Shown here one piece after another: positions 18,919 to 28,257 of a stretch of 64,000 nucleotides of DNA. Under the pieces are notes generated by a model. That model searched no databases, was not told the origin of the DNA, and saw only the letters and a list, made by a program, of their open reading frames with translations. The translations under genes and the position numbers were made by a program. The stretch comes from Brotonthovivens ammoniilytica (lineage in GTDB: Bacteria > Bacillota > Clostridia > Lachnospirales > Lachnospiraceae). Location of the stretch: contig NZ_JAOQJQ010000001.1 of the NCBI RefSeq assembly GCF_025566885.1, positions 558,001 through 622,000 on the forward strand, read 5' to 3'. The first letter of the stretch is position 1; each line of letters opens with the position of its first letter.

Positions 18919-19608
18919 ATGCAGAAAAATATAAGTATGAAAGAACTGCCGGATTCAGAAAAACCTTATGAAAGGTGTCTAAAGGACGGCGCAGAAAGTC
19001 TGACAGATGCAGAACTTATTGCGGTGGTAATACGGACAGGAAGCCGTCAGGAAAAAGCGGTTGCCCTGGCTCAGCGTATTTTAAAAGTTTCTCCCGGAGG
19101 AATTTTGAATCTGGAGTATCTGACGGCAAAAAATCTGCAGAACATTCATGGGATTGGAAAAGTGAAAGCAGTACAGTTAAAATGTGTGGCTGAAATTTCT
19201 AAAAGGATCGCAGCTACCAGGAGGGCAGAATCTGTGATTATGCAGGATGCATCTACCATTGCCGCTTATTATATGGAGCGGCTTCGGCATAAGGAGCAGG
19301 AACATTTGATTCTTGCCATGTATGACAGTAAGTGCATGTTTTTAAAAGATATTGTGCTGTCAGTAGGAACCTGCAATGCGTCTTTGATTTCGCCCCGGGA
19401 GATTTTTGTAAAAGCGCTGACTTATCAGGCAGTATATGTAGTACTGGTTCACAACCACCCAAGTGGAAATCCGGAAGCCAGCAGAGAAGATTATGCCGTC
19501 ACAAACAGAATAAAAGAGTGTGGGAAATTACTGGGAGTCCCGCTGCTTGACCATATTATTATCGGAGATAACCGGTATTTTAGTTTTCAGGAGCAGGACA
19601 TCCTATAG
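18919..19608 (+). CDS. radC: RadC family JAMM-domain protein
   Basis: Protein of 229 aa with an N-terminal helix-hairpin-helix region and a C-terminal JAB1/MPN metalloprotease-like fold. The metal motif HNHPSGNPEASRED is at about residues 178-191. Despite the name, a DNA repair role is not established for the family. GAAAGG precedes the ATG. The gene lies just upstream of mreB, as in Bacillus and many Firmicutes. Confidence 0.92.
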   Translation: MQKNISMKELPDSEKPYERCLKDGAESLTDAELIAVVIRTGSRQEKAVALAQRILKVSPGGILNLEYLTAKNLQNIHGIGKVKAVQLKCVAEISKRIAATRRAESVIMQDASTIAAYYMERLRHKEQEHLILAMYDSKCMFLKDIVLSVGTCNASLISPREIFVKALTYQAVYVVLVHNHPSGNPEASREDYAVTNRIKECGKLLGVPLLDHIIIGDNRYFSFQEQDIL

Positions 19609-19624
19609 AGAAAGGGAGATCATA

Positions 19625-20638
19625 ATGTCTAATGTTTATGGTATTGATTTAGGAACATGTAATCTGAAAGTGTATAACAAACAGTCAGATCAGATTGTAA
19701 AAGAAAAAGATACAATCGCAATTATTAATAAAAATCAGATGTATGCCTTTGGAGATGATGCTTACGCTATGTATGAAAAAGCACCGGAAAGTATCAAGGT
19801 GTCTTTTCCCATCGTCAGCGGGGTTATCGCCGATTATAATAATATTCAGACCATGATTGGAAGTTTTCTGGAGAAATATACAAAATCAGGACTGAAAGGG
19901 TCAGAATATATTATAGCGGTTCCAACGGATATCACAGAAGTAGAGAAAAAGGCTTTTTTTGACCTTTTTTATAAGAGCCAGTATAAGCCGAAATCTGTAC
20001 TGCTGTGTGATAAACCTATTGCAGATGCCATTGGATTAGGACTTGATGTAAATGAGCCAACAGGTATTATGGTTGTAGATATGGGAGCGGACACAACAGA
20101 GATTTCTGTTATTTCTCTGGGCGGTCTGGTTCTTAGCAATCTCCTTCATTTTGGGGGAAACAGAATGGATGAATCCATCATTAATTATCTGAAGCGCAAT
20201 TTTAATCTTGTAATCGGACAGAAAACAGCCATGCAGTTAAAGGAGCATCTAGGCTGTGCTATGCCGGATGCCGAGGGTTCCATGGAAATCGTAGGACTTG
20301 ATGTGGTCAGCGGTCTGCCTATTCAGATGGAGGTAACTGCGGATACTGTCTATAATGCTATCAAAGAAAATCTGAATTCACTGTGCAATGCAATCAAGAT
20401 GATTCTGGAAAAGATTCCGCCGGAGCTGGCAAAGGATATTATTGCTTCCGGAATTTATCTCACCGGAGGAGGTTCAAAAATCGAAAAGCTGGACGATCTG
20501 TTTAAGGAGCTGACCAATATCCGGGTGAATACCTGTGAGGATCCGGATGAATGTGTGGCAAGAGGTCTTAGTCTGGTAGTTAAGGACAGTAAATTTAAAC
20601 ATCTGGCCTACAGTATGAAAACGAAAGTGTTTAAATAA
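19625..20638 (+). CDS. mreB: Rod shape-determining protein MreB
   Basis: Bacterial actin homologue (337 aa) that organises lateral wall synthesis at the inner face of the membrane. The phosphate-1 motif YGIDLGTCNLKVYN is at about residues 5-18, phosphate-2 VVDMGADTTEISV is near 150, and the adenosine motif LTGGGSKIEKL is near 280. The ATG at 19625 follows AAAGGGAG. A longer reading from 19520 would run back into radC and is rejected. mreC follows 22 bases downstream. Confidence 0.92.
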   Translation: MSNVYGIDLGTCNLKVYNKQSDQIVKEKDTIAIINKNQMYAFGDDAYAMYEKAPESIKVSFPIVSGVIADYNNIQTMIGSFLEKYTKSGLKGSEYIIAVPTDITEVEKKAFFDLFYKSQYKPKSVLLCDKPIADAIGLGLDVNEPTGIMVVDMGADTTEISVISLGGLVLSNLLHFGGNRMDESIINYLKRNFNLVIGQKTAMQLKEHLGCAMPDAEGSMEIVGLDVVSGLPIQMEVTADTVYNAIKENLNSLCNAIKMILEKIPPELAKDIIASGIYLTGGGSKIEKLDDLFKELTNIRVNTCEDPDECVARGLSLVVKDSKFKHLAYSMKTKVFK

Positions 20639-20659
20639 GTTTAATGTAAGAGGGCATCT

Positions 20660-21526
20660 ATGAAAGGGAAAAAGAACAATAAATTTCCGGCAAAATATAT
20701 TTTGTTGATTATGACAGTATTCTGTCTGATCATTATCGGATGCAGTGTGGGCTTTGGGATTTCCAGCGGCCCTGTGGGAAAAGCAGTTGGATATGTAGTG
20801 ATTCCCATGCAGAAGGGACTTAACAAAATCGGTGACGCTCTGCACCTGGGAAGTGAAAATTTAGCTTCCAAAAAAGAACTTCAAAAGGAAAATGATGAAC
20901 TAAAGCAGCAGGTAGCCGATCTGGAAGATCAGCTGAGCCGGGTGTCTCTAGAACAGTATGAGCTGGAGAGTTTAAGAGAGCTGTATCAGCTGGATCAGAG
21001 TTATGATTCTTATGACAAAACAGCGGCCAACGTAATTGGAAAAGATGCCGGCAACTGGTTTTCTTCTTTTCTAATTGACAAAGGAAGCAAAGACGGGATT
21101 GAAATCGGTATGAATGTAATAGCCGACGGCGGTCTGGTTGGAATTGTAACAGATGTAGGAGATAATTATTCGAAAATAAAATCTATCATAGATGATACCA
21201 GTAATGTCAGCGGTATGGATTTGTCTACTTCAGATACCTGTATTGTCAGCGGCGGTTTAAAAACAATGAACGAACGCCAGCAGTTAGAAATCTCCGATAT
21301 GAGAGATAAAGATAATAAGGTAAAAGCAGGAGATCAGATTGTTACATCCAATATCAGTGACCGTTATCTGCCGGGGATCCCCATCGGATACCTGACCGAA
21401 GTAGAGACGGATACCAACAAGCTGACAAAATCCGGTTACCTTGCTACTGTTGTAGACTTTGAGCACCTTGAAAAAGTGCTGGTGATTAAACAGACCAAAG
21501 ATTATTCCGAAGCATTAAAGAAATAA
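20660..21526 (+). CDS. mreC: Rod shape-determining protein MreC
   Basis: Bitopic membrane protein of 288 aa. It has a short basic N-terminus, one membrane helix (about residues 13-33), a coiled-coil stretch rich in Glu, Leu and Gln (about 70-115), then the beta-rich extracytoplasmic MreC domain. It connects MreB filaments to the wall synthases. The order mreB-mreC-mreD is conserved, with 10 bases to mreD. Confidence 0.93.
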   Translation: MKGKKNNKFPAKYILLIMTVFCLIIIGCSVGFGISSGPVGKAVGYVVIPMQKGLNKIGDALHLGSENLASKKELQKENDELKQQVADLEDQLSRVSLEQYELESLRELYQLDQSYDSYDKTAANVIGKDAGNWFSSFLIDKGSKDGIEIGMNVIADGGLVGIVTDVGDNYSKIKSIIDDTSNVSGMDLSTSDTCIVSGGLKTMNERQQLEISDMRDKDNKVKAGDQIVTSNISDRYLPGIPIGYLTEVETDTNKLTKSGYLATVVDFEHLEKVLVIKQTKDYSEALKK

Positions 21527-21536
21527 GGGGATACCT

Positions 21537-22055
21537 ATGCGCAGAAAAATTGTTTTAGCAGTGACTATCTTAATATGTTTTTTACTCCAGTCAACAATCT
21601 TTCAGAAACTATCTTTTGCCTCCATTTCTCCGAATCTGCTGATTGTGGTTACCGCGGCTTTTGGATTTATGAGAGGTCGGAAAGAGGGATTGTTTGTAGG
21701 ATTTTTCTGTGGTCTGCTGATGGATCTGTTTTTTGGGTCGGTCCTTGGTATTTATGCCCTTCTATATATGTTTATTGGTTATATCAATGGAATATTCAAG
21801 AAAATTTTTTATCCGGAAGATATTAAGCTGCCAATCTTTCTGATTGCAGTCAGTGATCTGTCTTTTAATATAGTGATTTATTTTCTGATGTTCCTGTTCA
21901 GATCCAGATTTGAAATTCTTTACTATTTTGTTCATATTATGATTCCGGAACTTGTATATACAATGATTGTAGCTGTTGTAGTTTATTTCCTGCTTTTGAA
22001 AGTAAATCAGAAGCTGGAAGAAATAGAAAAAAGGAGTGCAAAAAAGTTTGGTTGA
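21537..22055 (+). CDS. mreD: Rod shape-determining protein MreD
   Basis: Small polytopic membrane protein (172 aa) with about five hydrophobic helices, of the MreD family: SPNLLIVVTAAFGFMRGRKEG near residues 30-50 and FCGLLMDLFFGSVLG at about 57-71 are typical. It acts with MreC in the elongation complex. GGGGATACC precedes the ATG. The 3' end overlaps the start of the PBP2 gene. Confidence 0.9.
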   Translation: MRRKIVLAVTILICFLLQSTIFQKLSFASISPNLLIVVTAAFGFMRGRKEGLFVGFFCGLLMDLFFGSVLGIYALLYMFIGYINGIFKKIFYPEDIKLPIFLIAVSDLSFNIVIYFLMFLFRSRFEILYYFVHIMIPELVYTMIVAVVVYFLLLKVNQKLEEIEKRSAKKFG

Positions 22056-24954
22056 TGCAATAAAAGAACTTCTCGTAAAAATAATAAAATCCAGACTGAC
22101 AGTTCTCTTTCTGGTGATGGTAATTCTGGCGGCGGTTTTGATTCAGCATCTGTTTTCCCTGCAGGTAGTAAATGGTAAGGAATATCAGAACAATTTCACA
22201 CTGCAGATTGAAAAAACCAGAACCATCAGCGGTACCAGGGGAGATATTTATGACCGGAACGGCAAACTTCTGGCGTCCAATGAACTGTCCTATTCTGTAA
22301 CAGTAGAAGACAATGGAACCTATAATACAACTTACGAAAAAAACCAGTCCTTGAATCAGGAATTTGATACGCTGATAGATATGATTGAGTCAAATGGTGA
22401 TGAAATAGTAAAAGATTTTCCAATCGTAATGGATGGAAACGGAAATTACAAATTTACTGTTGAGGGCTCTAGTCTCCAGCGTTTCCGGGCAGATGTATAT
22501 GGACGGAAAAAAACGTCTGATCTGAAATTTAATAAGGATCTTGATTACGACGAAGCAAAAGCCAGCGCTCAGCAGATTGTAGATTATCTTTGTGCACGGA
22601 ATAAGTATGATGTCAGACTGGAGGATACTCAGAAGGATTATGAGAAATATCAGGAAAGTGAAAGCCAGACTTCTACTGAAGCCGTATATTATGATAAAAC
22701 GCGCCGATTTGAGATTATGACACTCCGCTATGCACTGGCACAAAATGCATATCAAAAATATGTGGCAACTCCAATTGCAACAGACGTTTCCAATGAAACC
22801 GTTGCTATGGTTAAGGAGAATGCAGACCAGCTGCAGGGTGCAGAAATTTTGGAAGACACCAAACGGGTCTATTATGAGCCGGAATATTATTCCCATATTA
22901 TTGGATATACTGGAAAAGTTTCCGAAGAAGAATATGAAACCCTTCACGCGGAAGACGAAAGTTATGAGACAACAGATATTGTGGGACGTTCCGGTATTGA
23001 AAAGGCCATGGAATCCCAGTTAAAAGGCACAAAAGGGAAAGAAACCGTTTATGTGGACAACCTGGGGAAAGTGCAGAAAATTAAAGATTCCACGGACTCT
23101 GCTCCCGGCAATGATGTGTATCTGTCCATTGATGCGGATCTTCAAAAGGCAGTTTATAATCTGCTGGAACAGCAGCTTGCCGGCATTCTATATTCAAAAA
23201 TCCGGGATGTTAAAAGTACCACTGTAAAAGCATCTTCTGATGTGATTGTCCCCATTTATGATGTATACAAAGCGCTGATAAGCAACAGTGTCATTGACAG
23301 CAGCCTGTTTGAAAAAGCAGACGACAGTTCCGTTCAAAAGCAGGTTTATGATACCTTTCAGTCCAAAAAGAAACAGGTCATCCCTCAGATAGAAACACAG
23401 CTGAAAAATTCAGATACCCCTTATGAAGATCTGTCAGATGATATGCAAAGCTATGTGAAATATATTGTTTCCTGGCTGCAGGAAACAAAAGTGTTTGATG
23501 CGGACAAAGTAGATTCCTCTGACACCGTTTACCAGAACTGGAGGAATGAGAGTATCAGCATCAGAGAATATCTGGAACATGCTATCTCAGAAAAGTGGAT
23601 TGATATTACCGCATTTAATATCAATGATAAATATGCGGATTCTGAAGAAGTTTATAACGCACTGGTATCTTATATTTCAGAAGAACTCTCAGCCGATGCA
23701 GAGTTTGATAAGCTTGTGTATGAATCTCTGATTATGGGTGATTCCATCAGCGGCAGGCAGTTGTGCGTTATTTTGTATGAGCAGGGAGTACTGGATCCGG
23801 AGAAAGATAGTGATTACGATTCTGTAAAATCCGGTTCTATGAGTGCTTACTCGTTCCTGCGGAAAAAAATTAAGAATCTGGATATTACACCTGCTCAGCT
23901 GGCATTAAATCCCTGTACCGGATCCTGTGTGATTACAAATCCCAAAACAGGAGAGCTTTTGGCCTGTGTCAGCTATCCGGGATATGATAACAATAAACTT
24001 GCCAATGTTATGGATTCAGATTATTATAACAAGCTGTATACGGATGGCTCACATCCTCTGTATAACAATGCCACACAGCAGACAACGGCTCCTGGTTCTA
24101 CCTATAAGATGGTGACCGCAGCTGCGGCTCTCACGGAAGGGATTATTACCCCGTCAACGGAAATCCAGACAAAAGGGCAGTTTGATAAAATTCACCCAAG
24201 CCCGAAATGCTGGATTTATCCTTCCAATCACGGCAGTATTAATATTTCTGAGGCTATTAGAGATTCCTGTAACTATTTCTTCTATGATCTTGGTTATCGT
24301 CTGAGTTTGTCCGGCGATACCTATAATGAGAAGAAAGGTGTAGATATATTATCGCAGTATGCGAAGGACTTTGGACTGGGCGAAAAAACCGGGCTTGAAA
24401 TTGATGAAGCCAAAGCCAGTGTTTCGGATGAATATCCGGTTACCACAGCAATCGGACAGAGTAATAATAACTTTACCACTGTTCAGCTGGCCCGTTATGT
24501 ATCCGCGGTGGCAAATTCAGGAACGGTTTATAATATGACACTTCTGAGTAAGGTGACAGATTCAGATGGGAAAGTATTAGAGACTTACAGTCCCACCGTT
24601 AAGAATACCATGGATAACGTTGCTGCTTCTTCCTGGGATGCCATTCATTATGGTATGAAGATGGTAGCAGATACCCACAGCCAGTTTGATGATCTGACTG
24701 TACAGGTTGCAGGAAAAACAGGTACTGCACAGCAGGCCAACACCCCGAACCATGCACTTTTTGTAGGATATGCGCCCTATGATGATCCTGAAATTGCTAT
24801 TGCAACAAGAATTGCATGTGGATATACTTCTTCTAATACAGCGGATTTCGCCGCTAAAGTAATTCAATATTACTTTAATCCGGAAGATAAAGATGAACTG
24901 CTGAGTGGAACAGCTGCCAATGTAGACGCTTCTTCCAACAGTGTAAACGATTAA
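22048..24954 (+). CDS. Penicillin-binding protein 2 with large insertion
   Basis: Class B transpeptidase of the elongation complex, cross-linking lateral wall peptidoglycan. There is one N-terminal membrane helix, then the dimerisation domain with GTRGDIYDRNGKLLASNE. The catalytic domain carries APGSTYK (Ser at about 684), the SxN motif in RDSCNYFF and KTGT (Lys at about 890). At 968 aa it is far longer than typical PBP2. About 240 residues (382-620), hydrophilic and helical-looking, are inserted between LTIDADLQ-type sequence and the strand TGSCVITNPKTGELLA. I start at the TTG at 22048 (AAAGGAG upstream); GTG at 22036 is an alternative. Confidence 0.9.
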   Translation: MVDAIKELLVKIIKSRLTVLFLVMVILAAVLIQHLFSLQVVNGKEYQNNFTLQIEKTRTISGTRGDIYDRNGKLLASNELSYSVTVEDNGTYNTTYEKNQSLNQEFDTLIDMIESNGDEIVKDFPIVMDGNGNYKFTVEGSSLQRFRADVYGRKKTSDLKFNKDLDYDEAKASAQQIVDYLCARNKYDVRLEDTQKDYEKYQESESQTSTEAVYYDKTRRFEIMTLRYALAQNAYQKYVATPIATDVSNETVAMVKENADQLQGAEILEDTKRVYYEPEYYSHIIGYTGKVSEEEYETLHAEDESYETTDIVGRSGIEKAMESQLKGTKGKETVYVDNLGKVQKIKDSTDSAPGNDVYLSIDADLQKAVYNLLEQQLAGILYSKIRDVKSTTVKASSDVIVPIYDVYKALISNSVIDSSLFEKADDSSVQKQVYDTFQSKKKQVIPQIETQLKNSDTPYEDLSDDMQSYVKYIVSWLQETKVFDADKVDSSDTVYQNWRNESISIREYLEHAISEKWIDITAFNINDKYADSEEVYNALVSYISEELSADAEFDKLVYESLIMGDSISGRQLCVILYEQGVLDPEKDSDYDSVKSGSMSAYSFLRKKIKNLDITPAQLALNPCTGSCVITNPKTGELLACVSYPGYDNNKLANVMDSDYYNKLYTDGSHPLYNNATQQTTAPGSTYKMVTAAAALTEGIITPSTEIQTKGQFDKIHPSPKCWIYPSNHGSINISEAIRDSCNYFFYDLGYRLSLSGDTYNEKKGVDILSQYAKDFGLGEKTGLEIDEAKASVSDEYPVTTAIGQSNNNFTTVQLARYVSAVANSGTVYNMTLLSKVTDSDGKVLETYSPTVKNTMDNVAASSWDAIHYGMKMVADTHSQFDDLTVQVAGKTGTAQQANTPNHALFVGYAPYDDPEIAIATRIACGYTSSNTADFAAKVIQYYFNPEDKDELLSGTAANVDASSNSVND

Positions 24955-24967
24955 GGAGGATGACAGT

Positions 24968-25639
24968 ATGGCGCTTCCTGTGATTGTAAAAAGTACAAAA
25001 AAGGGAATACATCTGGTTTTAAGCAGTGAGGTCAGTTTTGAAGAGCTGCTTTGCAAAATCAGGGAAAAGTTTACAGAATCGAAAGATTTTTTTCAAAATG
25101 CAGATTTTGCTATTTCTTTTAGCGGCAGAGTCTTAAATACCGAAGAAGAATGTGCCATTGTAGATGTGGTCTCAGAAAGCTGCGGAGCAAATATTGTCTG
25201 CATTTTAGAGGAAAATGATCTGCTGGACGACTATATTTCTGAAAAACTGCAGCAGATTCATGATGAGAAACTAATGAAAAGCGGTCAGTTTTTCAAAGGG
25301 AACGTACAGTCTGGAGAAACCCTGGAAAGTGACAGCAGCGTTATTGTAATGGGGAGTGTACTCTCCGGCGGAAAAGTGATATCAAAGGGAAATATTATTG
25401 TGCTTGGCTCTCTTTGCGGTTATGCTTTTGCGGGAGCCAGCGGAAACAGCAGCGCATTTATCTGTGCTTTGGACTTTGCTTCCGAGAATATCCGGATTGC
25501 TGACGCCGTATATAAAAATACAAAGGTATCTCTGGGAGGATTCAGAAAAAAGAAAAAAGCTTCTTCCCAGGTCGCAGTTGCAAAAGATAACAGAATTATG
25601 ATAGAACCTCTTACAAAAGGATATTTAAACAGTATTTAG
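24968..25639 (+). CDS. minC: Septum site-determining protein MinC
   Basis: Inhibitor of FtsZ assembly (223 aa). The N-terminal domain covers about 1-100. The C-terminal right-handed beta-helix domain, which binds MinD, shows the expected turns: SGETLESDSSVIVMGSVLSGG and GNIIVLGSLCGYAFAG. A strong AAGGAGG lies before the ATG, directly after the PBP2 stop. It is followed by minD and minE. Confidence 0.92.
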   Translation: MALPVIVKSTKKGIHLVLSSEVSFEELLCKIREKFTESKDFFQNADFAISFSGRVLNTEEECAIVDVVSESCGANIVCILEENDLLDDYISEKLQQIHDEKLMKSGQFFKGNVQSGETLESDSSVIVMGSVLSGGKVISKGNIIVLGSLCGYAFAGASGNSSAFICALDFASENIRIADAVYKNTKVSLGGFRKKKKASSQVAVAKDNRIMIEPLTKGYLNSI

Positions 25640-25657
25640 AATTCAGGAGGATTTTGC

Positions 25658-26446
25658 ATGAGCGAAGTGATTGTTGTGACATCCGGAAAAGGTGGTGTCG
25701 GAAAGACAACGACAACGGCAAATGTAGGTACCGGACTTGCAAAACTGGGAAAAAAGGTGGTTATGATAGACACCGACATCGGATTACGGAATCTGGATGT
25801 AGTGATGGGGCTTGAAAACAGGATTGTCTATAACCTGGTTGACGTGATCGAAGGAAGCTGCAGGGTTAAGCAGGCTTTAATTAGAGATAAAAAATACGAT
25901 TCTTTGTATTTGATGCCATCCGCCCAGACCAGGGATAAAAATGCAGTCAATCCGGAACAGATGAAAAAATTAACAGAGGAACTAAAGGAAGAATTTGATT
26001 ATATTATTCTGGACTGTCCGGCCGGCATTGAACAGGGATTTTTAAATGCCATTGCAGGCGCAGACAGAGCTCTTGTTATTACTACACCGGAGGTATCTGC
26101 TATTCGTGATGCAGACCGTATCATCGGACTATTAGAGGCCAACGGAGTACGGGATTCCAAGCTTGTGGTGAACCGTATCCGGCCGGATTTAATCCGCCGG
26201 GGAGATATGATGTCCATTGACGATGTGTCGGAAATACTGGCAATTGATCTAATCGGAGCTGTCCCGGATGATGAAAATATCGTAATTTCTACAAATCAGG
26301 GGAATCCTCTAGTTGGAACGGATTCTCCCGCCGGACAGGCTTATATGAATATCAGCCGGAGAGTGACAGGCGAACGGGTTGCGTATTTAAATCTGGCGCC
26401 GAAAAAGCGGTTTTTCAGGAGAAAACAGAAAGGGCATCGTAAATAG
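25658..26446 (+). CDS. minD: Septum site-determining ATPase MinD
   Basis: Membrane-associated ParA-type ATPase (262 aa). The deviant Walker A motif SGKGGVGKTTTTANVG is at about residues 9-24, followed by MIDTDIGLRNLDVVMGLENR. The C-terminus ends in a basic stretch with Phe-Phe (KKRFFRRKQKGH), in keeping with the amphipathic membrane-targeting helix. It recruits MinC and is displaced by MinE. AGGAGG lies before the ATG. Confidence 0.96.
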   Translation: MSEVIVVTSGKGGVGKTTTTANVGTGLAKLGKKVVMIDTDIGLRNLDVVMGLENRIVYNLVDVIEGSCRVKQALIRDKKYDSLYLMPSAQTRDKNAVNPEQMKKLTEELKEEFDYIILDCPAGIEQGFLNAIAGADRALVITTPEVSAIRDADRIIGLLEANGVRDSKLVVNRIRPDLIRRGDMMSIDDVSEILAIDLIGAVPDDENIVISTNQGNPLVGTDSPAGQAYMNISRRVTGERVAYLNLAPKKRFFRRKQKGHRK

Positions 26447-26457
26447 GAGGATTTCGT

Positions 26458-26727
26458 ATGAAAAAGTTTCTTTTCTTTAAACGAAAGACTTCTGGAAATA
26501 TTGCCAGAGAACGACTGAAAATACTCCTGGTTGCAGACCGAATGAATTTTTCATCTGATCTTACAGAACGCATACAGCGGGATCTGATACGTTGTATGTC
26601 TAAATATCTGGAGCTGGATGAAAAGGGCGTTCATATTCAGTTTGAACAGCCAAATAAAGATAAAGGTTCCGGGACATCCTATATTAATGCAAAGATTCCG
26701 GTCATAAGTATGAAACAGATAAGATAA
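26458..26727 (+). CDS. minE: Cell division topological specificity factor MinE
   Basis: Small protein of 89 aa that stimulates the MinD ATPase and drives Min oscillation. The N-terminal part includes the MinD-contact segment ARERLKILLVADR at about 19-31. The rest forms the beta-rich dimerisation domain. Presence of MinE means this organism uses an oscillating Min system, unlike Bacillus, which uses DivIVA/MinJ. AGGAGG is upstream. Confidence 0.92.
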   Translation: MKKFLFFKRKTSGNIARERLKILLVADRMNFSSDLTERIQRDLIRCMSKYLELDEKGVHIQFEQPNKDKGSGTSYINAKIPVISMKQIR

Positions 26728-26743
26728 GAAAAAAGGAAGTACC

Positions 26744-27862
26744 ATGTTTAAACAGTATCAGTTAAAAAATTATAGATTTCGCCTGGTAGCATACGTTATT
26801 GTACTTTGTATCATTGGAATTCTGGTAGTTGGAAGTGCAAGAGAAGGATATCAGACAAAACAGATCATCGGCGTTGTGGGCGGAATTATCTGTATGGCGG
26901 TTGTATCGCTGATTGATTACAAATATATACTGCGGTTCTGGCCGTTGATTTATTTACTGATCATCCTTTTACTTGCAAGCGTTTATGTTCTGGGCAAGGA
27001 TGCAAACGGTGCCACCAGATGGATTGCCATCGGAGGGTTTCAATTTCAGCCGTCAGAGTTCTGCAAAGTTTTGATTATATGTTTTTTTGCAGCTTTTTTC
27101 ACCAGGTACCGGGACTATCTGGATACCTGGAAGATGCTTGGCATCTCACTGGTTCTTGCTGCAATTCCGCTTTTGCTGATTGTAAAGCAGCCAAACCTTT
27201 CCACAACAATAATCGTTACATTGATTTTTATTACGCTCTTGTTTATTGCGGGATTAAGTTATAAAATAATAGTAACAATACTAGCGGCAGGTATTCCTGT
27301 TACCATTGTGGGACTGATTCTGCTTGTGAATCAGGTTCTGCCGCTGGAAGATTACCAGTATCAGCGTATTCTTGCCTGGCTTCAGCCTGAGAAATATGCA
27401 GATAGTGCTTATCAGCAGACAAATTCAATTATGGCCATCGCCTCCGGACAGCTCTGGGGAAAGGGACTGAATAATAATTCCATAGCATCCGTGAAAAATG
27501 CAAATTTTATTTCAGAGCCCCAGACAGACTTTATTTTTGCAATTATAGGCGAAGAGCTGGGATTTGTAGGGTGCATCATAGTAATTATCCTGCTGTTTTT
27601 AATTGTAATAGAATGCATTTTAATTGCACGCAGAGCCCACGGTCTTGCAGGACGTTTAATCTGCTGCGGGGTTGCTGCATGGATTGGCTTTCAGGGATTT
27701 GTAAATGTCTGTGTTGCCACCGGACTGATGCCTAATACAGGTTTGCCTCTGCCTTTTGTAAGCTATGGATTAACGTCGCTGGTCAGTCTTTTTATTGGAA
27801 TAGGTTTAGTACTGAATGTGGGCCTGCAGCCCAGAAAATATGGATCGGGGGATAATATATAA
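26744..27862 (+). CDS. rodA: SEDS glycosyltransferase RodA
   Basis: Peptidoglycan polymerase of the SEDS family (372 aa) with about 10 membrane helices. The family segments GATRWIAIGGFQFQPSEF (about 87-104) and FVSYGLTSL near the C-terminus are present. RodA is preferred over FtsW because the gene is in the mre/PBP2 cluster. The stop overlaps the ATG of mgsA (ATAATG arrangement). Confidence 0.93.
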   Translation: MFKQYQLKNYRFRLVAYVIVLCIIGILVVGSAREGYQTKQIIGVVGGIICMAVVSLIDYKYILRFWPLIYLLIILLLASVYVLGKDANGATRWIAIGGFQFQPSEFCKVLIICFFAAFFTRYRDYLDTWKMLGISLVLAAIPLLLIVKQPNLSTTIIVTLIFITLLFIAGLSYKIIVTILAAGIPVTIVGLILLVNQVLPLEDYQYQRILAWLQPEKYADSAYQQTNSIMAIASGQLWGKGLNNNSIASVKNANFISEPQTDFIFAIIGEELGFVGCIIVIILLFLIVIECILIARRAHGLAGRLICCGVAAWIGFQGFVNVCVATGLMPNTGLPLPFVSYGLTSLVSLFIGIGLVLNVGLQPRKYGSGDNI

Positions 27863-28257
27863 TGAATGTAGGATTAATAGCGCATGATTCTAAGAAGAAG
27901 CTGATGCAGAATTTCTGCATTGCTTACCGCGGAATCCTTGGGAAGCATAAATTATTTGCAACCGGAACAACCGGTCGTCTGATTGAAGAAGCAACCAATT
28001 TAAATGTTCACAAATATCTGCCGGGTCCCCTTGGGGGAGAATATCAGCTTTGGGCTGATATCGAAGGGAATTATATGGATATGGTTATTTTTTTAAGAGA
28101 TTCCCTGTCTCCTAAGGTACATGAACCGGATGTGGACAAAACAGTAAAACTTTGTGATACTCACAATATACCGCTGGCAACAAATGTTGCCACAGCTGAG
28201 CTTTTAATTCATGCATTAGACAGAGGAGACCTTGACTGGCGTGAAATGTATAAATAA
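27862..28257 (+). CDS. mgsA: Methylglyoxal synthase with Asp-to-Glu change at the catalytic base
   Basis: Family enzyme converting dihydroxyacetone phosphate to methylglyoxal and phosphate (131 aa). Conserved motifs are LIAHDSKKK, FATGTTGRLI, GPLGGE, HEPDVD and ATNVATAE. The position of the catalytic base, Asp71 in the E. coli enzyme (GGD), is Glu here (GGEYQLWADIEG, about residue 60). The other active-site Asp and His (in HEPD) are present. The codon is GAA at about 28039. It could be a slower or altered enzyme, or a lineage-typical variant. It sits between rodA and a carboxypeptidase gene. Confidence 0.88.
   Translation: MNVGLIAHDSKKKLMQNFCIAYRGILGKHKLFATGTTGRLIEEATNLNVHKYLPGPLGGEYQLWADIEGNYMDMVIFLRDSLSPKVHEPDVDKTVKLCDTHNIPLATNVATAELLIHALDRGDLDWREMYK

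Noticed and set aside
19520..19624. Longer MreB start inside radC
   Set aside because: The ATG at 19625 has a good ribosome site and matches the usual MreB start; the extension has no similarity to MreB.
22390..22947. 185-residue minus-strand frame inside PBP2
   Set aside because: It lies opposite a well-supported gene and has no ribosome site or family features.
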